Shown here in pieces: positions 21,599 to 33,370 of a stretch of DNA of 64,000 nucleotides (the first letter of the stretch is position 1; each line of letters opens with the position of its first letter). The notes below the pieces were generated by a model, which did not search any database, was not told the DNA's origin, and worked only from the letters and a program-made list of their open reading frames with translations. This stretch comes from Phragmites australis (lineage: Eukaryota; Streptophyta; Magnoliopsida; Poales; Poaceae): assembly GCF_958298935.1 (NCBI RefSeq), contig NC_084925.1, positions 13,079,001 to 13,143,000 of the forward strand, in the 5' to 3' direction. The position numbers and the translations under genes were made by a program.

Positions 21599-21614
21599 AT
21601 TGGTATTAGAGCCG
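21599..21614 (+). other. Primer-binding site (initiator-Met tRNA)
   Basis: TGGTATTAGAGC (21601-21612) differs by one base from TGGTATCAGAGC, complementary to the 3' end of plant initiator methionine tRNA. It lies two bases after the LTR end. Confidence 0.85.
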
Positions 21615-21661
21615 ATTTGATCACTTGTTGACCTTAGCCGGCTTTGTGATCCGTAAGAGAC

Positions 21662-22632
21662 ATGGAGAGAAGTGGGAAGATTCCGCTATTTTATGGTCGT
21701 GATTTCTCGTACTGGAAAGTACGCATGGAAGCTTATCTCTTAAGCGAAGGAAGTGCAATTTAGGAGGTAGTTGATTCCATCTACAAGATCCCTACTGCTC
21801 ACACGACTCAGTTCAAATCGAACAGTCTCAGCCAACAACAAGGCCAGAAATATTTTGTTTACAAGCCTGAGTCGGAATGAGTTTGATAGGGTTCAGCACC
21901 TTTATACTGCTCGGGGGATTCTGACTACTTTGAGTGTTTTTCATGAAGGTACTAATCAGATTAACGCTAGATGTCAAAGCACATACAACCAAGAATATCA
22001 AATATTTGTGCAAGACCCTAGGGAGTCTTTGGATGCTATGTTTGCTCGTTTCGATGGAATTGTTAGCAATCTTCGATTAATTGGTGTTTTACCCTATTCT
22101 GACCACGAGAGAGCGATCAAGCTTCTCTATGCTTTGGATCGTAGCATATGGAAAGTGAAGATCTTGAGGACTGAAGAGTCATAAAGTTACGACACATTAA
22201 CTTGTGATGAACTCTTCAGCAAGCTCTCAAGTCCATCGAGATAGCTAAGGCGGCTCGGATTGGTCTCGAAAACCCCCTGTCTCAGAATATGGCGTTGGTT
22301 TCCGGACCTAGCGGTGGCAACAAGTTTGGAGTGGGTGTTTCTTGTGCTAACACTTTATCTGGTGGATTTGCCTTGTCTTCCTTGGTTTCTATCACAGAGG
22401 AGTGGGTGGATATGCTTAATAATGAGGATCTTGTACTGATCGTGAAGAAATTAACCCGCTTTTACAACAACCGCCGAGGTCGGAGGAGGGGTAGTACCCG
22501 TGCCTGATTTGAGTGTGGTGATACCAACCACTTCAAGGCGGGCTGCCCTAAGCTCAAGAGGAAGGAAGACTGCGACCACGACTACGACAAGCACAAGAAG
22601 AACAAGAAGCCCTTCTTCAAGAAGAACTAAGA
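21662..22632 (+). pseudogene. Copia gag pseudogene (UBN2-type) with broken zinc knuckle
   Basis: Starts MERSGKIPLFYGRDFSYWKV followed by RMEAYLLSEG, typical of copia Gag. Gag continues with ARNILFTSLSRNEFDRVQHL, VFHEGTNQINARCQSTYNQE and DAMFARFDGIVSNLRLIGVL (to 22184) after a stop/frame change near 21763. A downstream frame (22289-22506) carries RFYNNRRGRRRGS. The zinc knuckle is FECGDTNHFKAGCPK, but the codon for its first cysteine is TGA (22505-22507). Gag forms the virus-like particle and packages RNA; with these breaks it cannot be made from this copy. Confidence 0.85.
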
Positions 22633-22636
22633 CAAG

Positions 22637-23970
22637 ATGGCCAAGAAGGCGGCTTCTAGGGCGTTCGTGGCAGCTCTCAACGACATCGACACCTCTTCAA
22701 GTGAGGAGGAGAGCTCAAAGGAGGATGAACCGCAAGTGAAAAGTAAGAAGAAGGCCAAGGACCTCACCAGTCTCTGCTTCATAACGGATGACAAAAAAGA
22801 CAGCAACCCCGAGATTGATCTCTCCGAGGTATTACCTTCCTATGACAAGCTTTCCATCGAAGTCGATACCTTGAATGATGCTCTCGTTAGCCAGGATAGG
22901 TTATTTAAGAAAGTTGTGCGTGAGTTGAAGGAGCTTAGGCCTAAGTATGAGTCTGTTTCTTCTGAGCTTGTATTGCTTAGGTCTAGGCGTGATGATGAGA
23001 AGTGTGAGAGTTGTTTGGTGGTTATGACAAAACTTGCCGAGCTTCAGGCTTTGCATGCTCAAGTTGTCAGTGGACTTGAGACTGCTAAGAAGAAGCTCTC
23101 TGAGGAGGAGTCTAGATCTGCTCTCTTAAGCTCCTGCATGAATTACCTTTTGCTTGCAAAGGGTGTTGAACTGAAAGTAGTGTGCATCAAGGAGTTGGAA
23201 TCTAGATTAGAGAGTGCTGGGAGTTCGAAGGATGTGCTGCTGATTGTCCCACCTGCATCATCTTTCAGGACAAACTCAACTGGGTTAGGGGGCAAGTTGA
23301 GAAGCTTTTAGCCGAAAATGAGTATCTCTTTTCTCTAGTGGAGAAATGCTCAGAAGGCAAGAGAAAAATGAATTTGATCTTGGCAAAGACCAACATGTGT
23401 GCCGATAAGGCGGGTTTGGCTCTTAGGTTGGGTTTTGAGAGGGTGGCTTACAATAGGGAGAGTAAGACTGTTTTCACCACATCTACTACTCTAGAAGCTG
23501 AGAAATCCAAAATCTATGCCACACCATAACTCAACAAGAAGAAACCCACACCACAGTCTACTAAGAAGAAGCCTGCACCACAACCCAATGGAGCTTCACA
23601 GTCTCAGATGAGAGCCCCTGTGAGAGAGCCTAGAGTGACTGGCAGTCGAGTTCCCGAGAGACGCTACCACTACACCTACTGCCAGAGCGAGGGTCACTTG
23701 GTTGGGTTTTTCTTTTGCAGTAGGATGGATGAGCGGTGTGAGTGGGAGTGGAGTACCTGGGACATGTACCGCCCCTTTGTTGGTGTACATGAGTCTTCTA
23801 CTCGTTCCTACCCACAAGTCTCTAGCACCTTCCATCTTTCGGGGATGACGAGGATGATCCACTACTTCCTACTACTACACTCGCTCCCGAGCTGGTTCCT
23901 GCCTCCTCGACACCAGCAGAGGGTCCTGCAGTCTCTACTTCCACTTCAATTACTTTCGAGCCTGCACCAG
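22637..23970 (+). pseudogene. Copia Gag C-terminal coiled-coil and zinc-binding extension
   Basis: A 224-codon frame (22637-23311) is acidic then coiled-coil-like: SSSEEESSKEDEPQVKSKKK, KKVVRELKELRPKYESVSSE, VMTKLAELQALHAQVVSGLE. A second piece (23338-23529) resumes after a stop, and a third (23608-23973) holds YHYTYCQSEGHLV, like the second CCHC finger of SIRE/Maximus-type Gag. The protease and integrase expected after it are missing: the text runs into reverse-transcriptase sequence at about 24030. Confidence 0.7.
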
Positions 23971-24029
23971 TAGTGCTTGAGGGGGAGGTCATCTTGTAGC
24001 GCGAAGCCCCTTAACAGATTTAGTTGTGA

Positions 24030-25664
24030 TCCCCCAGAGCTAATGATCGGCGACCTTGATGAGAGGGTAACGAGTCCAAATTTGTTTCTCATGCTCATTT
24101 CACTGATTCTACATTTGTTACTTCTTTTGAGCCCCATGATGTTGGACATGCTTTATCTGATTCGAGTTGGGTCAATGCCATGCATGAAGAGCTTAAAAAC
24201 TTTGAGAGAAACCAAGTTTGGGTCCTAATAGAGTCACCCCCAAATGTTCACACCATAGGCACCAAATGGGTTTTCAAAAACAAACAGGGGGAGGATGGGT
24301 CTGTAGTAAAAAAAAAGGCTAGATTAGTAGCTCAGGGTTTCACTTAGGTAAAGGGGATAGACTTTAGAGAAACCTTTGCACAAGTAGTTAGGCTAAAAGC
24401 TACTAGGATCCTCCTTGCATTTGCAGCATCCCGAGGTTTTAAGTTGTATCAAATGGATGTCAAGAATGCTTTTCTAAATGGTTTCATAGAGGAAAAGGTT
24501 TATGTCAAGCAACCCCCAGGCTTTAAGCATCCTAAATACCCTCATAAAGTATACAAGCTTCAAAAAGCTTTGTATGGGCTTAAGCAGGCACCTAGGGCTT
24601 GGTATGATAGGCTTAGGTCTTTTTTGCTAGGGCATGGGTATGTGATGAAGTTAGCTGATAAAACTTTGTTCACTCTCAAGTATGACAATGATTTCTTACT
24701 TGTTCAGATTTACACGGATGATATCATTTTTGGTAGCTCTTCTCATGCACTTGTGGTCAAGTTTGCATAATCTATGAGCAGGGAGTTCGAGATATCGATG
24801 ATGGGCGAGCTCAACTTCTTCCTCGGGCTGCAAATCAAGCAATGCAAGCAAGGTAAATTCGTACACTAAATGAAGTACACCAAAGAATTGCTGAAGAAGT
24901 TTGACATGAGCAATGCAAAGCTATTGGTGACATCGATGGCTACCTCGACCGTGCTTGATCCGTATGAAGATGGTGAGGAGGTGGACCAACGGGAGTACAG
25001 GAGCATGATCGGCTCCCTCCTGTACCTGATGGTGACAAGACCTGACATCCACTTTTCCATCTGCTTGTGTGCTCGCTTCTAGGCTTCACTGAGGACGTCT
25101 CACCGCTAAGCGATGAAACACATTCTGAGGTATCTCAAGCTCACTCTCGAGTATGGCCTTTGGTTTTCTGCATCATCTTCGCTTTCTCTTCGTGGCTTTT
25201 CGGATGTGGATTTTTCTGGGTGTAGCATTGACAGGATGAGTACTTCTGGTACTTGCCATTTCTTGGGTACTTCTCTTGTGTGTTGGTCTTCTCGGAAACA
25301 GTTTAGCGTTGCGTAGTTTACTGCTGAAGCTTAATATGTAGCTGTTGCTAGCTGTTGCTCACAGATTTTGTAGATGGTTGCTACATTGGGGGATTTTGGG
25401 TTAGATTTCAAGAGTGTACCACTTTTGTGTGATAACACTAGTGCCATAAGCTTAGCCAATAATCCAGTTCAACACTCCAGAACCAAACATATAGATGTGA
25501 GATTCCACTTCCTGAGAGACCATAATGAGAAGGGAGATATTGAGTTGAGCAACATAGACACCCAACACCAACTAGCTGAGATCTTTACCAAGCCTCTAGA
25601 TGCAATAAGGTTTACCTTTTTGAGGAGAGAGCTTGGTGTGTGTCATCCCTGTGGTATTGTGTGA
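24030..25664 (+). pseudogene. Copia pol remnant: reverse transcriptase and RNase H
   Basis: The order is SSWVNAMHEELKNFERNQVW (24160), TIGTKWVFKNKQGEDGSVVK (24255), YQMDVKNAFLNGFIEEKVYV (24450; first catalytic Asp), KALYGLKQAPRAWYDRL (24565), IYTDDIIFG (24710; the YxDD box), MGELNFFLGLQIKQ, then RNase H with GFSDVDFSGCSIDRMSTSG (25205) and CDNTSAISLANNPVQHSRTK plus HIDVRFHFLRD (25430-25520). Stops occur at 24344-24346 (GFT-stop-VKG), 24768, 24866, 25080, 25105, 25315 and 25372. The last frame ends at 25664. Confidence 0.9.
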
Positions 25665-26479
25665 GGGGGAGTTGCCTTTGTACATACTATATCTTTCTTT
25701 TTTTGCATTTGCGTTGCATAGTATTTTTGTAAGATAATCATGTTAGCAAGCTTCATTTATATGTTATTTGCATTTTCTTGTACTAATTGTGAATTTGTGC
25801 TAATTGTAGTGAATATATAACAATTTGTGCAAACTAGGCTCTTAGTGAAACATGGCATAAAATCTGTTGAGCAAGCTTGCCTTTTCTAAGAATGAACTTG
25901 AAATGTGAACATAATCTCTTGTCACCCTTTAGTATTTGCTTTAATTTGATTAGTGCTTAAATTAGGGCTAGTTCTATAAAAAGCTTGTTCTAGACCGCTT
26001 TGTTCAGTTCAGCGGATTGAGAGTCTTTGACTTTGTCTATGTAAATGTCTAGCCTATGATTAACCCTTGGGAGAGCATGTGCTCTTTTATGTCACAAAAG
26101 CACAACTTATTTTGGTTTTGTGAAAAATTGTATATCTTGAATCCTATGTTGAGTCAATAAAATGAATGATCAAGTTTTGAGTTAAAATTGAATCCAATAT
26201 AGTGGCTTAAGACTTCATGTGGTTTGCTAAAAAAGTGAACCTATGGTTGCTTAAAACTCACTTGAGGATAGTTAAATGATCAAATGAGAAAGTTAACTTG
26301 TGCTTTTTAATGTGCTGAGAATGTTGTCAAACTAAGGCTTAGATTAATATTTGGATGTTTGCATAGCCTGTCGGGTTGAACTTAGTTATCTAGTTTGAAC
26401 TTGACATAGCACTAGTTTCTCTAATCTTCCTACTGATCATGAAACTGTGGATGTTTTTGTGGTGACATCTTTTGGATAA
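25665..26479 (+). other. Copia 3' untranslated region, first part
   Basis: Non-coding A/T-rich sequence after pol. The first GAGGGGGAG tract lies immediately after the pol stop (25661-25671), as in SIRE-like elements. Its right end GATAA (26475-26479) is the target duplication of the nested solo LTR. Confidence 0.6.
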
Positions 26480-29400
26480 TGTAACAGCCCAAATTCTTAA
26501 AACCAGGAAAAATAAAAACTTTTCCCAAAAGAAATAAAAGAATTTGCAAAATTAAATAAAACCCTTAATGTGTATGTGTGCTTTATACATGTTTATACAT
26601 ATATGAAGGTATGTGTGTTATGTGTATAAATACATATATGCATTGAGGTCTATTTTTCTATAAAAAGAATGTTTGTAGATATATGTGTATATTTGTTTAC
26701 TAGTTTGATTGCTTGATTTTAGGTGAGCTTATATAGGTATATGTATTTAGTATATACACTATATATGTGTGTATATACATGTGAGGAAATACAAAAGAAA
26801 TTAGAGAAAGCTTTAAAAAAATAAAAAAGACCGAAGCCCATCTATTTCCTCTTTTCTATCAGCCGGCCCAGCCCTGCCGTCACCCTCTCCTCTCTTCTCT
26901 TCTCTAGGCTGCAGCCCATCTCGTGTGTCCGGCCCGCCGAGCTCATCTTCAACCTCCAACTCCCCTTTCCCCTCACTCTCTTGCACCACCGTGCCACACC
27001 ACCGCAGAAGTCCGAGCTGACCACGGGCCAAGAGGAAAGTCCGACTCGCTTTCGATGGAGAAGGACTTCTAGAAGCTCGTCAACTACAGATTGGCAAGAA
27101 TCCCGGCCAAGTACGCCTTATCTCCAATCGGATGCGAGTTCAAATCAGAGTCCGAGAGCTTGCCGCCGCTGTTCAAATCAAAGCCGAGTCACCCTCGAAT
27201 CCTATCTCTCCAGGGTATAAATAGCATCCTAGACCCCTCCCCTAGACCATCCCAGAGCACGCCGTCGGCTTCGAATAGGTAGTCACCGAGGGCTGCAAAT
27301 TCGCTGCCGCGTCGGTGAAGGTAGCCACCGCCGTCGATCTCAATCACTGTAGCCCAATTGCCGCTGCCGAGGGTTTCGCTGGCACTGCGGGAGTGCAAGG
27401 AAGCTTCCAGAGGCAAGCTTGATCGTCGTTTGTCACCGGAGCTTCATCCACGACGCCGATCGAGGAGAATCGCAGAAGTGTGCCGTCGCCAACCTAGCTA
27501 GAGGATTCGCTGAGCTTCAACGAGTGTCTAGGTGAGTTCCACGTGAGCATGTTCTTTTGTTCCGCTGCTGGCCGTTGACCTTAGGCCACCGGAGCGCCAT
27601 TCCGGCATGTTTCCGGTGATGCGCCGCCGCAGGAGTCACCTCCGCCGCCATGCCGCCTGTGTAGATGAGGGCCAGCACTGTTAGCCGTTCGATATGAGAT
27701 CAAGAGCTGAGATTAGAACCCCCTCATACCCTTTCGAGATCTAATCCGAGAGCGCCACGTGTCAGCTCATAATCCCAGTCAGCCGATGCCACGTCCCGTG
27801 CCACCTCACCCAGCCATGTCAGCCGTTTTGCTTATGTGTGAAACCATGTCAGCGCTAGCAGCCTAATCAGCGTGCCCAGTCAGCATTATCTTTTCTTTTA
27901 TTTGTTTTAATTGTTTTGTTGATGTCATAAATAGTGTATATTGCGCAATAAATAGATTTCCAGTGTAAAAATAATTTGAATAATAATAATAATTAGGTAA
28001 TTAATTTATAATAATGTTTAATAATGTTTTATGTGTTTATTTAATTCTGTTTGATAGTTTTAAATAGTTTTATAATTCAAATAAATGCTAGAAAGTTCCA
28101 GAAAATCATAGATGGCTTTGGAAAAATCCTAGAAAATTTCTAGCAACATAATTTCATCTGTAAATAATCTTTTTGGTCATGTTCTAATCTTTAGAAAATC
28201 ATAACTTGTCAACTGTAGCTCCATTTTGATCTGTTCTTTTGCCAGATGGTTAGGAATAGTGTGAACTTGTATGTGATGATGTTTGTTGTGTGTATTTGGT
28301 TCTTTTTGGATCTTGGTGTTTATGTGTTGTTATTTTTCCGCGTATGTTGCGAATAGACGCCAACGTTTCGGAGGAGCTAGAAGGTCTGTAGTATCAGGAC
28401 TTTGAAGACCCAACTAAATTCAGTGAAGGCAAGATGTGTTCTTGATCATATTTATCCCAGTTTTTAAATGTTTTGTTTTATGAACCTGCATGCTAATAAT
28501 TTGTGGGGAATCCCAAAAGTTAGGCTTTACCCTAGTTTTCCCTTATCATCCTTCTCACCTTATTATGGATTTGGGTTATGGAAGGGTAGATGATGCTTAG
28601 TCTTGCTTGGGATGGTAATCATGATAAATGTTCCACGAACTTGATAATGGTCCTATGCAACAACGATAAAATATGATGGAATGATTTTTGTAGCAACATG
28701 GTATAGGGATTTGAGCAAGTGGTATGATGAGGCTGGTGTGTGATGAGAAAGTGGTAGTCTTGCTCAAATCTAAGGACCGGTTTGTGGGGTGACCTTTCTG
28801 TGTTTATAGTACAACCACAAGCCTGCTATGGGACAGGCCTAGTTGAGTAATTTGCTTACTCTCAGTAAAGTGTAGACCAGGCAGAAGAGCGGTGAATGGA
28901 CGATGTCTTGGGATCCGAAAGGCGCAAGAGGGGACTTCCGTTTTTGAGGTGAAATCACGTGGCGGTGAAACCTTAGCGAGTAGACACGTGCTGAGAGGGG
29001 GCATTGCAAAGGCTTTATAGTGGAATCCTAGCACACACCTCGGTAGTGTGTAAGAGTTATCCATCGGCCAACGGATGCTCGGCAAAATAGGATGATACAT
29101 CTTGTGGATAAAGTACAACCTCTGCAGAGTTAAAATTGAATATTCAGTCGTGCTTATGGTCATGAGTGGCACTGAAAACCTACCATGATTACAATTGGAT
29201 GTGTTGGTTAGTCGGGTCAACTGTGATGGTGGGAATCATAGTTGAGGATGGTCAGTCATAGTGGTGGGAAGTATGATTGAGGGTTCAACCTTAGTGGATG
29301 GAACTTTGGTTGATGTGTTAGTTAGTTGGTTTAGTCAGGATGGATGGAATCTTGAGGTGGTTTGTTATTCACTTAATTAGTATTTCTTTTCAAATGTTTT

Positions 29401-29820
29401 TACTTAAATGCTGATTTATGCAAAAGAGCCATATTAGCCTTATTATTGTCAAAGCCTTCATATGCATACTATTTCCTTCACAACTTGCTGAGTATGACAA
29501 GTGCTCACTCTTGCTATCACCAAACACTCAGTTGGAGAAGGTATCGAGGAGTACGCTGAAGGTGCATTGTTCTAAGATGCTTTCTACGTCGATGATGCAT
29601 GTGGAAGAGTCGTCAAGGATTAGAGTAGTAATAGTTCATTTAGCTCCGCTATAGTTTATTTGGTTCTTCGACCCTTGAAGGTCACTTTTGTAAGACGGTT
29701 AATTCGTTTAAGTAAGGATATTGTAATGATTATCATCAATGAAGTCACTATGTGTTGGGATAATTTCCTGGGCTCAGCACATAGGAGAGATTTGGTTTGT
29801 TCCTTGAGCCGGTCTCAACA
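26480..29820 (+). mobile_element. 3.34-kb solo LTR (Tekay/Del-like gypsy)
   Basis: The segment begins TGTAACAGCCCAAATTC and ends GGTCTCAACA, and is flanked by GATAA on both sides (26475-26479 and 29821-29825), a perfect 5-bp duplication. It has a TATA box TATAAATAG at 27216-27224, a GC-rich leader region with splice-like and CpG-rich sequence (26830-27880), and no coding domain. The long LTR with these features resembles the Tekay/Del chromovirus clade. Recombination between two LTRs would leave this solo copy. Confidence 0.85.
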
Positions 29821-29825
29821 GATAA

Positions 29826-30374
29826 TTGAACAACATAATCAAAACTTGCTTCACTCCCAGTGCTTGTGACATGAACTCACTTCGAGACTTTGTGCGCCTT
29901 TGAGTTATATTGTTTACTCCTCTTAGTGCTTTGACATCTAGTCCTTGCAAGTGCTTTATAATCTATATGTGAAGCTTTGTAGGCTTGCATTTTATTTGCA
30001 CATCTTTCGTATAGTCTTGTATCCTTGATGTTTGAATTGCCAAAGGGAGAGAAAATATGCCCAAAAATATTATGCATAAATATTCAATAAAGGGGGAGAA
30101 AAATGCATTTATCTAGAAAAGAAAAAAAATGGAATATGTGCAATCATCAAGGAGGAGAATGTGTTCTTGGGTTTTTGAATTTTTATTGCCCTTTTGAGTT
30201 TTTTTTGGCTCGTCTTTGCCTCTCTTAAGGCTTTTGCAACCTTTCTTATGCCAAGTGATATATTTTGCTCTTTATCGAGTTTTTGGTCACTTGGATGAGC
30301 TTATCTTGTTTTAATTTCTTCAACTAAAATCTTTGTACTTTGAGGGTTGTCAATGCACTCATCAAGGGGGAGAT
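29826..30374 (+). other. Copia 3' untranslated region, second part, with polypurine tracts
   Basis: Non-coding sequence with AAAGGGGGAGAAAAA (30090-30104), AAGGAGGAGAA and finally CAAGGGGGAGA (30363-30373) directly before the LTR start. The last is the likely polypurine tract that primes plus-strand DNA synthesis. Confidence 0.75.
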
Positions 30375-31033
30375 TGAGAAACCAAGTTGAAATCTGCCTT
30401 GGTTTACTTGTGATGAGTGATTGGCATTGTCATTTATTTGGTTTGATGATGTTCGGTTTTGCATGAGTTTTGATGTGATTTGAATTAATTTGGGATTTCA
30501 TTTGAGCATATCGATTATAGACTAACTGGAATTGGAGTTGGAAATATGTGTTTGCTTGTCTCATAGTGTGTAGGTGATGGATGTAACTTGATGATCGATG
30601 GCGGGATGATCGGGGCCAAGTGGAGTGCTTTGTGCCAGACGATCAAGGAGGCTAGGCGGAGTCAAGGGTGATCCTAGCTGAACACGTGGAGGTCAAGCAA
30701 AGCATTGAAGGCGGATAGATACGGCGTATTGATAAAGTTAAGCGAAGGGGATGCTGGTGCAAGTGACAAGATGCCCATGGGATAAGGAGCGGGAGAGACT
30801 TGCCGACGATCAAGATCGCATGACGGAGTACACGCGTCGATATCGAAGCGCTTGCTTAAGGTGTAAGCAAGGCAGTGAGTCATGCTTTAAGAAGCGTGCA
30901 GGCAGTTTCGCGATTTGGCCTCAAAACCTTGAGAACTGGAGGAGTACGTGGCACCATCGCGAAGCTTGCGTCAAGGCAAAGCTAAGTCGTGAAGGCACCG
31001 TGCTCGTCCAATGAATGGAGAAGAAAAAGGACC
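30375..31033 (+). repeat. 3' LTR of the copia element, left part
   Basis: Aligns with the first 670 bp or so of the 5' LTR, from TGAGAAACCAAG to GGAGAAGAAAAAGGACC, where the nested gypsy element interrupts it. The last five bases GGACC (31029-31033) are the gypsy target duplication. Confidence 0.9.
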
Positions 31034-31917
31034 TGTTGAGGGTAAATCCCTGACAATGATTTCGGGGTGTATCGGACGATCGGTGCGTGATCTTTGTTCG
31101 GGAAGCGTATGTTGGATCTGGCTGTGTGTGTGTGACTCAAGAACACCGGGATTTATCTTGGTTCAAGCCCCCCTCAGGGTAATAGCCATACATCATGTGT
31201 ATTCTTCTTCTTGTTGTCTAAGTGAGGTACAGATGATGTTCTTGATCAGCTTTCTTCTAGGCCTCTTTCGCCTCTAGACCTCTCTTTTTTTTCTCTATCT
31301 CCTACAAGCCTAGTACTCCTCCCTTTATATATCAGAGGGAGAGAGGATTTACACTTGAGTCAAGGTATAGATTCAGGCCTAGCTAGAGCTTCCCACCTAG
31401 GCCCATCATTACTAAGAGCAGATGTATCCATTTGCTCTACGATGCTACAGAATCTGTCCCATCGCTCCACCACCTGCATCATCCTTGTTGCCTGGAATGC
31501 CTTGTCCCGTCCCACGCGCCGCCTGTGCACCTGCAAAAAAGACCTCTTGCCACGTCCGTAAGGCCGTCCATAGCTTTTAATGCTACAGAACGGGACACGA
31601 CAGCTCTGCACCGGCCATGCTTTGGACAACCCGAAAGAGGACCTAGGGAAGGAAATACTCGAGTGAAAAGACATTTATTGTGATTTAGATTGTTCAGACA
31701 CATACCTTCGCCACGACCGGAGGGCACTGGTCATGGGGTTTGCTCCTGTGACCTGGGGAGTAGTCGCGGAGCTTGTTCGGAGAGCCTGGTTACATGGTCG
31801 CTGGCTGGTCGCGCAGGGCGGCCATGGTTCAAGGCAAAATGTGACACGCAACACTCGCGGATATCTTACGGAAGTGGGTTTGCCTGTGAGGGGACCCCAC
31901 TATTCTTTACACTGACA
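31034..31917 (-). repeat. 3' LTR of the Tat element (complete)
   Basis: In minus sense it starts TGTCAGTGTAAAGAATAG (31917) and ends TTTACCCTCAACA (31034). It is 884 bp long. The segment 31430-31917 aligns well with 37136-37609. Confidence 0.85.
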
Positions 31918-32323
31918 GTAGCCCCCAAGCTCCCTCGTGGATGTTGTAGACTGAGGAATTTGTCAAATGACCGTGGCTGTATTTGGTTGAAAAACTTGGA
32001 CCCTAGGTGAACATGAGTTCACCCGGGGGTGGTCATCGATACGGTCCAATCTCGTAGTCACCCCAGAAAATAGCATCCTGAGGGGAGGTTAACCGTCCCT
32101 AGAAAAGGATAGTGGGAAAGAGAAACCATAATGGGCGTTGGATTATGAGAGAATTTTGGTTCACCAGACGAATCCTTGGGAGCCGGGGTGGCGGAACTGA
32201 GCCGATCCTATAAATTGAAGGATAGAGAGCCCCAGAAATCTCTTCGCCACCTGAGCTCTTGAGTTAGAGACCTTCACCTCCAGCCCCCATCGGAGCCTTT
32301 CAAACAACCACCACTGTACCCTC

Positions 32324-33370
32324 ATGGCGCCACGCACCGGAAAGGAGGCCGATTTCCCCAAGTCCAAATGCACTGCTACGAAGCTTAAACAGATGTACAA
32401 GAATCGTATGCTTCCACGCCATTTGTCTCTGGGTACTACCCTGGGGGAGATGTTCTTGCTCCCCGCCAGGGGATATCATAATCATTGCTTCATTTTTCTT
32501 GGCCGGTCTCGTCCCCTCTTTCTCCGAGTTCTTCTACACCGTCATATCCTTCTACGATATCTGCCATCTTCATCTAAACCCCAACATCATGCTGAGCATC
32601 TTTGCTCATATGTGCGAGAACATCATAGGGGTCGAGCCATGTCTCGATCTCTTCAGATTTTTCTATGTGGCCTGGCTCCAGCCAAGGTCAGCCACCAGGA
32701 GCTACGGTTTCCATCTCTAAGACGGTGTCGCCAGCTCCTACTTGGACATGAACCTAAAATAGTCGTGGTCGGGCTGGAGGGAGGAGTGGTTCTACCTTAT
32801 GATCGAAGACTCCCTCGAGAACCTTCGCGTGCCTGAAGCGCTGGCACGTCTTGCAGAGAATTAGGCGAGCTCTCCCATGCCGATCGCCAAGCTACTATCC
32901 CTCGCCGACCGGGTTAGGGGGCTAGCGAAAGCCGGTCTGTTGGGGTCGGATGTCGTGTGTGACTTCATCGAGTGGAGGCTTTGCCTCTTTTGGCGAATGG
33001 CACACCCGGCCTACCTGTACACCGGGGGTGATGATGATATCCGGGAGAGTTCCGCAGGTAATGCTTCAACAGTCTACTTGCCTCGGGAGACCCGATCAAG
33101 CGGTGTTTTACCATTATTGTTTTTAGATCTTTTCAATGAGGTCATCGATCTACAGGTCAGATCATTGATGGTCGCGACCTCCAGGAAAGGAGGCACTCCA
33201 TGCATCCCTCTATGCGAGCTCCCTCCGGGCGATAGGGAGCGGGTTAAGCTGGTAGGTTTGATATTTTCCCCGAATTCCCTACTCCAAGTTTTTTCCTTGG
33301 CAAGAGTTTTATTTCTCGCGCTATCTTCAGCATCTTCAGGAGATCGATGCCCTGAGGTCAATAATCGATG
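32324..33370 (+). pseudogene. Tat-element additional ORF, antisense to pol: plant 'Transposase_28'-like domain
   Basis: Begins MAPRTGKEADFPKSKCTATK and LKQMYKNRMLPRHLSLGTTL, shifts frame near 32460, then reads FFYTVISFYDICHLHLNPN, FAHMCENIIGVEPCLDLFRF, SSYLDMNLK and GWREEWFYLMIEDSLENLRV, and VCDFIEWRLCLFWRMAHPAY followed by LYTGGDDDIRESSA. This is the domain annotated in plants as 'putative gypsy type transposon' (Pfam Transposase_28), common in Tat-lineage elements; its function is unknown. Stops at 32718, 32758 and 32862 and frameshifts inactivate it. Confidence 0.75.

Noticed and set aside
21599..21614. tRNA gene at the primer-binding site
   Set aside because: Only the short complement of the tRNA 3' end is present; there is no cloverleaf.
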